Shown: positions 1 through 11,312 of the stretch, piece after piece
Layout: each line of letters starts with the position of its first letter
Numbering within the stretch: the stretch's first letter is position 1
Source of the DNA: Impatiens glandulifera
Lineage: Eukaryota; Streptophyta; Magnoliopsida; Ericales; Balsaminaceae
Length of the DNA stretch: 64,000 bases
Assembly (NCBI RefSeq): GCF_907164915.1
Contig: NW_025919557.1
Coordinates: forward strand, 1-64,000
Direction: 5' to 3'
Translations under genes and position numbers: made by a program
Notes under the pieces: generated by a model
What the model was told of the DNA's origin: nothing
Database searches by the model: none
What the model saw: the letters and a program-made list of their open reading frames with translations, nothing else

Positions 1-929
1 TGCAGACCATAATCACAAGTATTTCTAAAATACCTAAATAATCGTACAATGGCTTTCTAATGTTTATTACCCGGATTACTCATGTATCTACTAAGTTTGC
101 TTACTGTATAGTCTATGTATGGTCTTGTACAACTCATTAAGTACATTAGACTCTCAATTATTCGAGAATATTTTAATTGAGAAACACTCTCTCCAAAATT
201 TTTAGATAGATGTTGACTTGTATCTATCGGAGTTTTAGCCAATACAGAATCATCCTTGTTAATTTTTTTAAGAAATCTTATCCACATATTGCGATTGACT
301 TTGAACTATCCTTTTTTTTATTCTAATCATTTTGATTCCAAGAATCACATTAGTCAATTTCATATCTTTCATGTCAAAATTTAAATTTAACATATCTTTA
401 GTGGATTTAACCATTTTATCATTATTTTCAATGATAAGTATGTCATCTACATAAAGACATAAAATGTTGTAACCATTTTTGTTTCTTTAATATAAATAAA
501 TTTGGTACATTCATTGATCTTGAATCCACTTGATATCATAACATGGTTAAATTTTTCATGTCATTGTATTGGAGCTTGTTTTAAGCCATACAAATACTTA
601 ATTAGTTTACAAACTTTATTTTCTTGCCCTTGAACAAAAAATCCTTGAGGTGGTCTATGTAAATTTCTTCTTCCAAATCTCCATTTAAAAAATTAGTTTT
701 TACGTCCATTTGATGAACTTCTAAATTGCACAAAGAGGCAATCACAAGAATCAATTGCATATAAGTTATTCTCGTAACCGGAGAATATGTATCAAAATAA
801 TCAAGATATTCTCGTTGGCGATATCCTCTTAAAACCAATCTTGCCTTATATTTATCAATTGATCCATCACCTTTCATTTTCCTTTTAAAAATTCATCGGC
901 AACCTAGTGTTTTATTTCCCAAAGGTAGA
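1..929 (-). pseudogene. Ty1/copia reverse transcriptase, 3' half of a split element
   Basis: This is the reverse transcriptase of a Ty1/copia retrotransposon, read leftward and running off the window edge. The N-terminal part (about 602-929) shows the K-Y-K-A-R-L-V block and the Q-M-D-V-K-T-x-F-L-N-G block. The Y-V-D-D catalytic motif is encoded at 442-453. The C-terminal L-M-Y-L..T-R-P block lies at about 57-287. Frames are broken between these blocks, so it is dead. The reading continues across the 930-21036 insertion into 21037 onward, where the preceding W-E-L-V-D residues are found. It is therefore one element cut in two. The lineage differs from the families 1-3 described below. Confidence 0.9.
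925..929. repeat. Target site duplication GTAGA, left copy
   Basis: GTAGA directly precedes the TGATAGG terminus at 930. The same 5 bases follow the CCCAACA terminus at 21036. A 5-bp duplication is the usual size for LTR retrotransposons and proves that 930-21036 entered as one unit. Confidence 0.9.
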
Positions 930-1508
930 TGATAGGATCGGCTTTATCGATAGAGACTGAAGTCTGGCTAAGGATGAAGGCTTATGAAAAACGGTTTGAA
1001 AGAAATCCTGTTAGGGATTTAATTCGCTTTCTATTTTACGCAAACTTGTGTAAACACTTGAAACAGATTCAAGGCGGAATTATTTACTTGGGTTTGAAGC
1101 ACAAGATGAAATATGAAAAGATGACAGAAAAGAAGAACACAGCAGTTTGTTTATGGATGTTCGGAGAAACTCTCCTACGTCACTACTTCTTCCAACCACC
1201 GGAAGGATTCACTATAAAATGGTTCGAATCTAATACAGTTTACACACACACTTAGCTCACTATTGAACAGAACATTTTCTGTTCCATTACAAGATGAAGA
1301 ATATCACTCAACTAAAGGTGTTTTGATTCTAGCTATCTCTCTCTCGATTCACACACAGTACAATCAGAAAGAGGCTTCACAGTTTAGTAAGCAAGATGAT
1401 TGAGTAGTTTCTCTCTCTGCAAAATCAGATTGCTTGTTCGTTTGTCAGAATTCGTAAGGCTAGCAATTGTGCTTGTTAAGGCTAATTGTCCGTTGTCCTT
1501 GAGATTTG

Positions 1509-1515
1509 TTAAATA
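1509..1515 (-). promoter_or_regulatory. Candidate LTR TATA box, unit 1
   Basis: Minus strand reads TATTTAA, downstream (leftward) of the palindrome array. The motif is conserved in all units. Confidence 0.45.
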
Positions 1516-1839
1516 ATGAGCAGGAGCTAACGGTCGAATCTTCAAAAATGATTTGTGGAACTCTTCCATTAGAAAGCCTCCATTGTACACAGCAGGTTCT
1601 GAGCACATGGATCGTGGCCGTACATCACTGGTAGTGCGCCGAATATTCCATCAGGAATGTACCTGCAAAACAAGTAATTTGAGGAAAATTATCTTAAGTG
1701 GCATTCCTTGATTGGATGCATATAACTGTTGTACTAATCTTCACTAGAAAGTGTAGCAGGAGTAGGGTACAGCTATAGCACGTGGGTAGGTGAAATGCTA
1801 GATTCAAGCGTACTACTTAAACTGAGCATTAGACGTATT

Positions 1840-2410
1840 TCAGTTAGACAGATTGTGAAAATCAGTCTAATGAAATAAGTCACCTCCTTCTAATAGAAAA
1901 ACGTCTATTAGACCGCCTGGTCTAATAGAATTAGACTCACGTCTAATTACAATAACCATTAGACTGCACGTCTAACTCCACTAAGTTAGACTGCATGTCT
2001 AATTTCGGTTCTACCTCAGACTTGTCTGAAGAAGTTAGACGCACGTCTAACTTTCACTGATTAGACTACACGTCTAATTATCCAATAACCATTAGACTGC
2101 ACGTCTAACTCCACTGAGTTAGACTGCACGTCTAATTCCGGTTCTACCTCAGACTTATCTGAAAGAGTTAGACGCACGTCTAACTTTCAAATTTTATTAG
2201 ACTGCACGTCTAACTTTATTAATTTAGATTGTACTTCTAATTTCGCATAAATTAGACCACCCGTCTAATTACAATTATATTAGACTACACGTCTAACTCC
2301 GATGAGTTAGACTATACATCTAATTCTATTAGACTTATGTCTAATTTCGTGCATTCATTAGACTACACGTCTAACTCTAATGAGTTAGACTGTACGTCTA
2401 ATTCTATGCA
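1840..2410. repeat. Palindromic minisatellite, TTAGAC-N(3-6)-GTCTAA, unit 1
   Basis: Dense array of imperfect 16-18 bp palindromes such as TTAGACTGCACGTCTAA, separated by short AT-rich or CCGGTTCTACCTCAGAC spacers. Many repeats hold an ACGT core. It lies in the probable U3 of the leftward LTR, upstream of the TATA-like box at 1509-1515. Confidence 0.9.
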
Positions 2411-2950
2411 TTACACTTACTGATAGGATCAGCTTTATCGATAGAGACTGGGGTCTGGCTATGGATGAAGGTTTATGAAAAACAGTTTGAAAGAAATCCT
2501 GTTAGGGATTTAATTCGCTTTCTATTCTACGCAAACTTGTGTAAACACTTGAAACAGATTCAAGGCAGAATTGTTTACTTGGTTTGAAGCACAAGATGAA
2601 ATATGAAAAGATGACAAAAATGAAGAACACAACAGTTTGTTTATGGATGTTCGGAGAAACTCTCTTACGTCACACCTTCTTCCAACCACCGGAAGGATTC
2701 ACTATAAGATGATAAGAATCAAATACAGTTTACACACACATAGCTCACTATTTAACATAACACTTTCTGTTCAATTACAAGATGAAGAATATTACTCAGC
2801 TAAAGCAGTTTTGATTCTAGCTCTCTCTCTCAATTCACACACAATACAATCAGAAAGAAGTTTCACAATGTTCAAAGGCTTGAATTCTCTGTAGTTTCAG
2901 TAAGCAAGATTGGCAAAAAATAGTGCTTCATTCGTTGTCCTTAGGATTGG

Positions 2951-2957
2951 TTAAATA
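2951..2957 (-). promoter_or_regulatory. Candidate LTR TATA box, unit 2
   Basis: Minus strand TATTTAA in the context CTCAGTATTTAACCAA, identical to unit 3. Confidence 0.45.
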
Positions 2958-3264
2958 CTGAGCAGAAGCTAACGGTCGAAACTTCAAGAATGATACTTGG
3001 CACTCTTCCATTGGAAAGCCTCCATTTTACACAGTAGGATCTGAGCACAAGAATCGTGGCCATACAGAACTGGTAGTGCGCCGAATATTCCATTAGGGAT
3101 GTACCTGCAAAACAAGTAATGTGATGAAAATTCTTTTACGTGGCATTCCTTTATTGGATGCATATAGCTGTTGTACTAATCGTCACTGGAAAGTGGAGCA
3201 GGAGTAGGGTACAACTATAGCACGTGGGTAGGAGAAATGCTAGATTCAAGCGTACTGCTTAAGC

Positions 3265-4140
3265 TCAGTATTAGACGTATTTCAGTTAGACGCATTGTGA
3301 AAATCAGTCAAATGAAATAAGTCATCTCCTTCTAACAGAAAAACGTCTATTAGACCGCCTAGTCTAATAGAATTAGACTCGCATCTACTTACAATAACCA
3401 TTAGACTAGCACGTCTAACTCCACTGAGTTAGACTGCACGTCTAATTCCGGTTCTACCTCAGACTTGTCTGAAGGAGTTAGACTCACGTCTAACTTTCAC
3501 TAATTAGACTCACGTCTAACTTTCTCTAATTAGACTCACGTCTAATTATTCAATAACCATTAGACCAGCACGTCTAACTCCACTGAGTTAGACTGCACGT
3601 CTAATTCCGGTTCTACCTCAGACTTGTCTTAAGGAGTTAGACTCATGTCTAACTTTCATTAATTAGACTAGATGTTTAATTATTCAATAACTATTAGACC
3701 GGCACGTCTAACTCCACTGAGTTAGACTGCACGTCTAATTCCGGTTCTACCTCAGACTTGTCTGAAGGAGTTAGACTCACGTCTAACTTTCATTAATTAG
3801 ACCACACGTCTAATTTTTCAATAACCATTAGACCGGCACGTCTAACTCCACTGAGTTAGACTGCACGTCTAATTCCGGTTCTACTTCAGACTTATCTGAA
3901 GGAGTTAGACGCACGTCTAACTTTCAAATTTTATTAGACTGCACGTCTAACTTTATTAATTTAGATTGTACTTCTAATTTCGCATAAATTAGACCACCCG
4001 TCTAATTACAATTATATTAGACTACACGTCTAAATCCGATGAGTTAGACTATACATCTAATTCTATTAGACTTATGTCTAATTTCGTGCATTCATTAGAC
4101 TACACGTCTAACTCTAATGAGTTAGACTGTACGTCTAATT
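3265..4140. repeat. Palindromic minisatellite, unit 2
   Basis: Same TTAGAC..GTCTAA array as at 1840-2410. It carries a higher-order repeat of about 110-120 bp (palindrome pair plus CCGGTTCTACCTCAGACTTG spacer) repeated several times. Confidence 0.9.
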
Positions 4141-4687
4141 CTATGCATTACACTTACTCATAGGATCAGCTTTATCGATAGAGACTGGGGTCTGGCTATG
4201 GATGAAGGTTTATGAAAAACAGTTTGAAAGAAATCCTGTTAGAGATTTAATTCGCTTTCTATTCTACGCAAACTTGTGTAAACACTTGAAACAGATTCAA
4301 GGCAGAATTGTTTACTTGGTTTGAAGCACAAGATGAAATATGAAAAGATGAAAAAAATGAAGAACACAACAGTTTGTTTATGGATGTTCGGAGAAACTCT
4401 CTTACGTCACACCTTCTTCCAACCAACGGAAGGATTCACTATAAGATGATAAGAATCAAATACAGTTTACACACACTTAGCTCACTATTGAACATAACAC
4501 TTTCTGTTCAATTACAAGATGAAGAATATTACTCAGCTAAAGCTGTTTTGATTCTAGCTCTCTCTCTCAATTCACACACAATACAATCAGAAAGAAGTTT
4601 CACAATGTTCAAAGGCTTGAATTCTCTGTAGTTTCAGTAAGCAAGATTGGCAAAAAATAGTGCTTCATTCGTTGTCCTTAGGATTGG

Positions 4688-4694
4688 TTAAATA
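4688..4694 (-). promoter_or_regulatory. Candidate LTR TATA box, unit 3
   Basis: Minus strand TATTTAA. With the boxes at 1509 and 2951 this LTR would hold three tandem promoters. Confidence 0.45.
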
Positions 4695-4999
4695 CTGAGC
4701 AAGAGCTAACGGTCGAAACTTCAAGAATGATACTTGGCACTCTTCCATTGGAAAGCCTCCATTTTACACAGTAGGATCTGAGCACAAGAATCGTGGCCAT
4801 ACAGAACTGGTAGTGCGCCGAATATTCCATTAGGGATGTACCTGCAAAACAAGTAATGTGATGAAAATTCTTTTACGTGGCATTCCTTTATTGGATGCAT
4901 ATAGCTGTTGTACTAATCGTCACTGGAAAGTGGAGCAGGAGTAGGGTACAACTATAGCACGTGGGTAGGAGAAATGCTAGATTCAAGCGTACTGCTTAA

Positions 5000-6290
5000 G
5001 CTCAGTATTAGACGTATTTCAGTTAGACGCATTGTGAAAATCAGTCAAATGAAATAAGTCATCTCCTTCTAACAGAAAAACGTCTATTAGACCGCCTAGT
5101 CTAATAGAATTAGACTCGCATCTACTTACAATAACTATTAGACTAGCACGTCTAACTCCACTGAGTTAGACTGCACGTCTAATTCCGGTTCTACCTCAGA
5201 CTTGTCTGAAGGAGTTAGACTCACGTCTAACTTTCACTAATTAGACTCACGTCTAACTTTCTCTAATTAGACTCACGTCTAATTATTCAATAACCATTAG
5301 ACCAGCACGTCTAACTCCACTGAGTTAGACTGCACGTCTAATTCCGGTTCTACCGCAGACTTGTCTAAAGGAGTTAGACTCACGTCTAACTTTCATTAAT
5401 TAGACTAGATGTTTAATTATTCAAAAACTATTAGACCGGCACGTCTAACTCCACTGAGTTAGACTGCACGTCTAATTCCGGTTCTACCTCAGACTTGTCT
5501 GAAGGAGTTAGACTCACGTCTAACTTTCATTAATTAGACCACACGTCTAATTTTTCAATAACCATTAGACCGGCACGTCTAACTCCACTGAGTTAGACTG
5601 CACGTCTAATTCCGGTTCTACTTCAGACTTGTCTGAAGGAGTTAGACTCACGTCTAACTTTCATTAATTAGACCACACGTCTAATTCCGCATCAATTAGA
5701 CTGCCCGTCTAATTACAAATATATTAGACTACATGTCTAACTCCGATGAGTTAGACTGTACGTCTAATTCCGAATATATTAGACTTACGTATAATTCTGT
5801 GTATTCATTAGACCATCCGTCTAATTCTTTACATCTATTAGACTACACGTCTAACTCTGATTATTTATACTGTACGTTTAATTCCGTGTATTCATTAGAC
5901 TTGCGTCTAATTCTTTACATCAATTAGACTACACGTCTAACTCCGATGAGTTACACTGTACGTTTAATTCTATTAGACTTACGTCTAATTCCATGTATTC
6001 ATTAGACTTGCGTCTAATTCTTTACACATCCATTAGACTACACGTCTAACTCCGATGAGTTAGACTGTACGTCTAATTCCGTGTATTCATTAGACTTGCG
6101 TCTAATTCTTTACACATCTATTAGACTACACGTCTAACCCTGATGAGTTAGATTGTACGTCTAATTCTATTAGACTTACGTCTAATTCTGTGTAACTATT
6201 AGACCGTCCGTCTAATTTACACGTCTATTAGACTGCACGTCTAACTCCGATGAGTTAGACTGTGCGTCTAATTTTATGCTAATGAAAATC
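5000..6290. repeat. Palindromic minisatellite, unit 3 (longest)
   Basis: The first two thirds copy unit 2. The part after about 5680 is a shorter-period version with TTACGTCTAATTC spacers. A predicted 64-residue ORF at 5733-5927 is only translated repeat. Confidence 0.9.
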
Positions 6291-6436
6291 AAAATCGGTC
6301 TAATGACCCTCATTAGATTCAAGTATAATAACGTATTGTCTCAATACACCTGTATCAACACTCATAAGTTATTTCATGATCAAAATATCAGAGGGTAAAT
6401 TATTTCAACACTTAGTCAAAATAATTTCACCCAACA

Positions 6437-6452
6437 ATTTCCCCCTTTTTGA
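6437..6452 (-). other. Polypurine tract of family 1
   Basis: Minus strand reads TCAAAAAGGGGGAAAT directly before the LTR start TGTTGGG. This is the plus-strand primer site, and its sequence is of the type found in Sirevirus-like copia elements (from memory). Confidence 0.75.
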
Positions 6453-6613
6453 TGAAGAAATTGCAGACTACCTGCAAACATAAATCAAAACATGCATTCA
6501 GCATATAATAAAGAAACACCTTGTTCACTTACATCATTCATCCAAAAACCAGTATTCGAGAAACCATCAAGAAACCATGTTTAATAAAGTTAAGTAGAGT
6601 AAAAGAAGAGAAA

Positions 6614-9600
6614 TCATTGTTCTTCCCTTTTAACTCGAGGATCGGTTAGACTCATCTCTTGGCCAGGAAGCATGTTCATGAAATGAGGATAGTCGCGACC
6701 ACCACGACCGCCTGCACTCGATCTTCCTCCACGTTCACCAACACTAGCACGTCCACCTTGATCGACATTAGATAGCCTACTCCGACCACCACCACTTCTA
6801 CCTCCACGCTCAGCACCGCTTCGACCACCACCTCTCTTGGTTGGCCTAGGATTGTCATCAGTACTTGGAGCCCGCCTGGATCTTGTCCCGGTTGACACAC
6901 CATCAATTCTCCTGCTTGACTCACCTTGAATTGGTCGAGGTTGAGCACCTTCAGCATTGGCCTTTTCATCCTCCTTTGCTTGAAACTTCCTAGCAATGGA
7001 GTCATCAAATTCTTGGCGTTCATTGTCGTTCTTTCTCATGCAACCCTGCATTTCTACCATTTGATTCTTTACCAGATAGAATTCCTCCATGGTTTCATTG
7101 TGGCGTTCATCGTTGATATGCCTTTCAATATCAAATAACTCACTTTTACGGTTGAAGAGATCCTTTTCAAACTTTGAAAAGTTTACATTCGCAATGTGGG
7201 TCTCATAATTGTTCTTCTTCAAGGTGTTATCCAGCTTAGTGAGGATCTTGAAGATATTGCCAAAATTCACTCTTAATTCTTCCCTTGAATTCATTGTCTG
7301 ACACATGGTCTTCTGAATTGAGGAGAGCATAAACCTAATATATCATAGCACTTTGTTTCCTCCGGCAGATGACTCTTTGTGGGACGACACTTCTTCAGAC
7401 TCTGCTGCCATACTTTGAATAGGCTCAAAGTTTGTATGAACCTGCAAGGATTGCTCCGACTGATTCATTTCGGCATTCTTAGAAGCTTTGTCTCGTTCCT
7501 CTTCTTCAATTTCTTTTTCAGCCCTCTCAAATCTTTCAAGTAGATTTCCAGAGTAGTGACGGGGAATGTTGATGTTTTCGTGAACACTTCCCACAACGCC
7601 ATCGGGAAATAAGCGGAGCTTAACAAAAGTTGGTTGCTCATTCTGTTCCTCCTCAGATGATGAACTTTCTTCTTCATCATCTTTCTCTTTGGAGGGTTCC
7701 CCATCAGTTCTTGCAGTTTCTGGCTGAGTGACCTCGACCAATTTTTCTTGAACGACCTCTGTTCTCGCAACACAGATTATAATCACGTCTTTTTCAATAG
7801 GAGCTTTCAAAGCCTCCTCAGTCACATCTTCTATGATGACTTCTTCATTATTTATCTCAAGAGCTTGGTCAGGCTCTTGAATAATCACATATTCTTCTTC
7901 ATTTGAACGTTCTTGAATCGGTTGATCTAGAATGCGTCTCTCTTAGACAGAAAGATTTCCGAATTCAATCAGGAGAGAAGCATCTGTCTCATCAGCATCG
8001 TTGTCAGCATCTGGAATATCCATAGCTTCTTCTTCTCCTTCTTTATTAAGAGGTTCTGTGCCAGAGCAATCGGCGCCGTGAATGTGTCTAGAAGAAGCAG
8101 AGACATAGATTTCCAGGATTTCATTCAATTTCTTCAATACCCTTACTTCAAAATTAGCTCCTTTTTCATCAGGATTGAAGTTAGCTTTTCTGACTTCAAA
8201 AATTGGAATAAGAGCTTTTCCAAGAATGCAAGCCTCCACCAGTTCTCTTTTCTTTAGAGCCTCATCAACATCTGAAGTTCTTGCCCATTTCAAAACTTTC
8301 TTCTCATTTTCTACCCTCTTCTTCCATTCTTTTACTATGGCAGCGTTAGACAGAGAGTCGTTGTACTTGGAAGACAGTCTCTCCATGGACCAGGACTCAT
8401 AAATTTCCAACTTCTCAGCAGAAAGAACTTTAACTTGATCCAGAATAAGATCAACGATACCTATTGCCTCAGATACCTTCTCAGGAGCCTGAATTGCAAT
8501 GGTTTTTCCTTTTCCAACAAACTCTACGGGTTTTGAAGCGGGTCTAGGTTCACCAATCACAATACCACGTGTCCCTTTTCTGGACCGCAACAGTTCGAAA
8601 GTAGATTGTGGTTTCATACAGAGCTTAGTAGGAAGCTCCGTACAAACAATCTTCCCGACCACCAAGGAATCTTTAGGAGCAGGAATATTGGGTTCACCAG
8701 CTACAAGGGTAAGAACAGCACCTTGTTCTGGTTATGAAGACTCTGTATCACCAGCGGCTACATGATCAGATTGAGTAACAGGAGACTCAACCATGTTAAC
8801 AGTTTCATCATTTGGACCGGCTGACTCAACAGCAGACCCTTCAGCAAATTCTCTCAAAGGAGAGAAAACAGATTCATCTTGTTCGACTACGGGAACATCA
8901 AATTTTGGCACAACAGCCAAAGATTTAGAAGACTTTAACTTAGCAGAGTTAGACGCGCTGGGCGCCTTTGTCTTCTTCTCCTTTGAGGCACAAGACCTCG
9001 AAGGTTTCCTCAAATAGGTTGAGGGAGTGGATAACGATGACATCGGGGTTGCAGCAATTATGCCTGGACCTTGCTTCACCCTTGAATCAACGGATTCTGA
9101 GTCCTTCTGATTTGGGCTTTTCATACTGGAGGAACTAGCCTCCGATTCGTTCACTATTTTGGTTCTCTTTGCCCCTGTTGACAGAACAGAAGCAGAAGGC
9201 TTGGATCGGGTGGAAGGCTTTCCACCGGTCTGGTAACTGGAAGCACCAGATGCAGATTCAAGGTTGCTCTTCAACCTCGTCAGCGTGCTGGCCACCGTAA
9301 GAGCAGTAAAAACTCGTGGAGAGTTGATCTGCGCCGGTTCACCAATGGGAACCCCCAAATGCTTCAACAATTGACTTAGTTGAAGCGCATATGTGATACT
9401 CTCCTTGTTCATCTAACTGATAGAATAACATTGATTCTGAAAAAGGGTATGAGCACAGTTTACCTAGATCCCTTTCGAAATAGCACACATATATTCAAAG
9501 CGGTCTTGACTATAGAGATGGAAGGAACCAGCCTTCCCTTGCAACGCCTTCGCCACCACGTCGTTTAGAAGAATGAAGTGGGGTTTGAATACCTTCTTGT

Positions 9601-9970
9601 ATCCATTCACATGAATCTTAGAGTCGTCTGCAGAGAAGGTTGACTTCATCTCCTCCATGATTTCTAAAGAGAGCACCAAGTCGAACAGATGACCCTCCGT
9701 CGGAAGTTCAAAGAACTCTGCATAGACTACTTCGTCGAATGAAATCTCTGTTCCGTTGACGGTTTCTACGATGGAATCATCCACCAACTACCGTTTTGAA
9801 GAACTCGCGAACTTTGTCTTCATAGAAGATGAACGGTCCTCCAAGATACTTCCTTATCCCAGAATATTCTAGGGTTTGGAACATCTTCACCACCTCCGGT
9901 TGATCAAACATATACACCAATGAAAAATCCACCTGCAAAGTACAGTGACCAAGAGTGATTTTCTTCACCA
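6614..9970 (-). pseudogene. Accessory ORF D of family 1: domain plus Ser/Lys linker plus coiled-coil/GGR tail
   Basis: A roughly 1,100-codon gene downstream of pol in the element; function unknown. The ATG is best placed at 9970, since the in-frame codon further upstream is GTG. Residues 1 to about 220 match the accessory domain of ORFs A-C: a G-I-R-K-Y-L block, an E-F-F block, an F-F-E-L-P-T-E-G block and a degenerate version of the conserved N-W motif near 9455. A serine/lysine-rich basic linker follows (about 9300-8700), then an acidic stretch (about 8000-7350), a probable coiled coil (about 7330-7000) and a GGR-rich end (6900-6680) like an RNA-binding tail. Breaks are one frameshift near 9780 and in-frame stops at 9464, 9413, 8732, 7943 and 7343. 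Everything after the frameshift stays in one frame, so decay is recent. Confidence 0.75.
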
Positions 9971-10091
9971 TTTTTGAGAGAATATGAATCGCCACGAGAT
10001 TTCAGAGAGTTTTAGTGAGAGAAATGCAAGAAAGCAAGGGTTCTTAGAGATTTCGAGAGTTTGAAAGTTTTCAAAATCAAGCAGTAATGTC

Positions 10092-10099
10092 CTTATATA
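10092..10099 (-). promoter_or_regulatory. TATA box of ORF D
   Basis: Minus strand TATATAAG, 122 bp upstream of the ATG at 9970. The leader between them is rich in CTCTC/TTTC, like a plant 5' UTR. Confidence 0.6.
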
Positions 10100-10605
10100 G
10101 ATGAAAGATGGAAATACATAATAACCGTCTATTCTAGGGGTATGACCCATTAATAAATGTTAGACGTCCTTTTTCAAGATGTCATCATTAAAAGTGAGGG
10201 TATATCAGTCATTTTCTCTAAACTTGATAGACACGTGTCTTCATGTTATTAAGAGATGATTGTTTGATATTTTGAGCGGGAAAAGCAGATAGCTCTCAGC
10301 GTGTGACAACTGTCCTTGATCAGTCTAATCGGCACGTAGTTAGACGTTTTTCTTACTCCACAAATCCAATATAACACATCCTCTATTAGATGGATGAGTG
10401 TATTAGACGCATACGTCTAATTCCGTGTTCATGAAAATCCGTCTAATGTTTATTAGACGTGTACGTCTAATTCCGCATAAACATCATGTGTTAGACGTGT
10501 GTTCATTAGACGTGAGCATCCTTTTTTACTTATGACGTAAAAACGTCTAACGTCTATTAGACGTGTCCGTCTAATTGCGTAGGTATAACACCTCAACATA
10601 TAGAT
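10100..10605. other. Upstream region of ORF D with scattered TTAGAC..GTCTAA palindromes
   Basis: No ORF. From about 10330 to 10590 it holds several TTAGACGTG..CGTCTAA palindromes of the LTR minisatellite type, here inside the element body upstream of the ORF D TATA box. It ends where the family 2 LTR starts. Confidence 0.6.
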
Positions 10606-11196
10606 TGTTAGGATCTAAGTCGAGGCTGGGGAACCGGGGTTGGCCAGTTAGCGTCTTTCAATCAAAAGGTGGTGATTAATCCGGTTAAAGATTAATACCG
10701 GGATTTCAATACTACACAAACTGTCACAAACCCTTGAACAAAGTTCAAGCGCGGAAGTGGTTTGTTTCAGGTTGAAGCAGCACACACACGAGATAGGCAG
10801 GACCGGATTTGAATAAGACAAGTTTGGAGATTGTTGGGTCGGTTTTGGTACTTAGTAATTCGGTTGGAGCGGTATTAGTAGGTTAGTGCAGATCGATTAT
10901 AAAGTAAATCAGGCGGAAAGTAAATAACAAGACAGGTTTTTATGGATGTTCGGAGATAAAACTCCTACATCACCTATCCTCTCGAAACTGCGAGAAGGAT
11001 ATTCACTAAGGAATACAAACACAATCCGATCGAGACTTATTTCCTGCTCGATAACACCCGTACAATTTTAACCGAAATTGTAGAATATACTTCAAATAAG
11101 CGCTTAAGCTGTTTAGAGATAGAACACAATCTTTTTACTTAGGCTGTAGAAAATTCAAAACTTGTAACCCACATTTATTCCTCTTCAACTCCTTCT

Positions 11197-11203
11197 TTTA
11201 TAG
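11197..11203 (-). promoter_or_regulatory. TATA box of family 2 left LTR
   Basis: Minus strand TATAAAA in the context CACCTATAAAAGAAGG, at the same place as in the right LTR (51355-51361). Confidence 0.6.
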
Positions 11204-11270
11204 GTGAAATGTGCCAACGGTCACATTTCATTTCCTTGAATCTGATTGGTTGAGTAGAGGTTCATTGATT

Positions 11271-11312
11271 CAGACCTGGCGGTCTAGTCTTCAGACCTGG
11301 TGGTCTAGTCTT
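11271..11312. repeat. 21-bp tandem repeat in LTR, 2 copies
   Basis: CAGACCTGGCGGTCTAGTCTT repeated twice (the second with one change), each containing an AGACC..GGTCT palindrome. The other LTR has four copies (51430-51513). Confidence 0.8.

Larger units (their letters stand above)
2421..4157. repeat. 1737-bp tandem LTR unit (copy of 4158 onward)
   Basis: The head TGATAGGATC at 2421 recurs as TCATAGGATC at 4158. The TATA-like boxes at 2951 and 4688 give the same 1737-bp period. The two copies differ by scattered single bases, and the third unit then adds extra palindromes to 6300. This is a recent direct duplication inside an LTR. Confidence 0.8.
930..6436 (-). repeat. Family 1 left (3') LTR, expanded to 5.5 kb
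   Basis: The LTR begins TGATAGG at 930 and ends CCCAACA at 6436, where a polypurine tract abuts it. It consists of three tandem units starting at 930, 2421 and 4158. Each has the same roughly 900-bp head followed by a TTAGAC..GTCTAA palindrome array. Units 2 and 3 are nearly identical over at least 1.4 kb. Unit 1 is more diverged. The partner LTR at 18316 is only 2.7 kb, so the expansion happened after or during insertion. ORFs predicted inside come from non-coding repeat sequence. Confidence 0.85.

Noticed and set aside
929..1255. Plus-strand 108-aa ORF
   Set aside because: Lies in the LTR head, and counterparts in the other LTR units are not open in the same frame.
2637..2894. 85-aa ORF repeated at 4374-4631
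   Set aside because: Identical only because the LTR unit is duplicated; no family features and broken in unit 1 and the right LTR.
5733..5927. ORF with repeated SLD/TSNS residues
   Set aside because: Pure translation of the palindromic minisatellite, as is the ORF at 20552-20737.
1840..6290. CRISPR-like array of palindromic repeats with spacers
   Set aside because: Repeats vary in sequence and spacing, spacers are themselves repeated, there are no cas genes, and the context is plant LTR.
9413..9466. Short GT..AG intron between the two pieces of ORF D
   Set aside because: The intervening codons align in frame with the conserved N-W motif region of ORF C, so these are two stop codons, not an intron.
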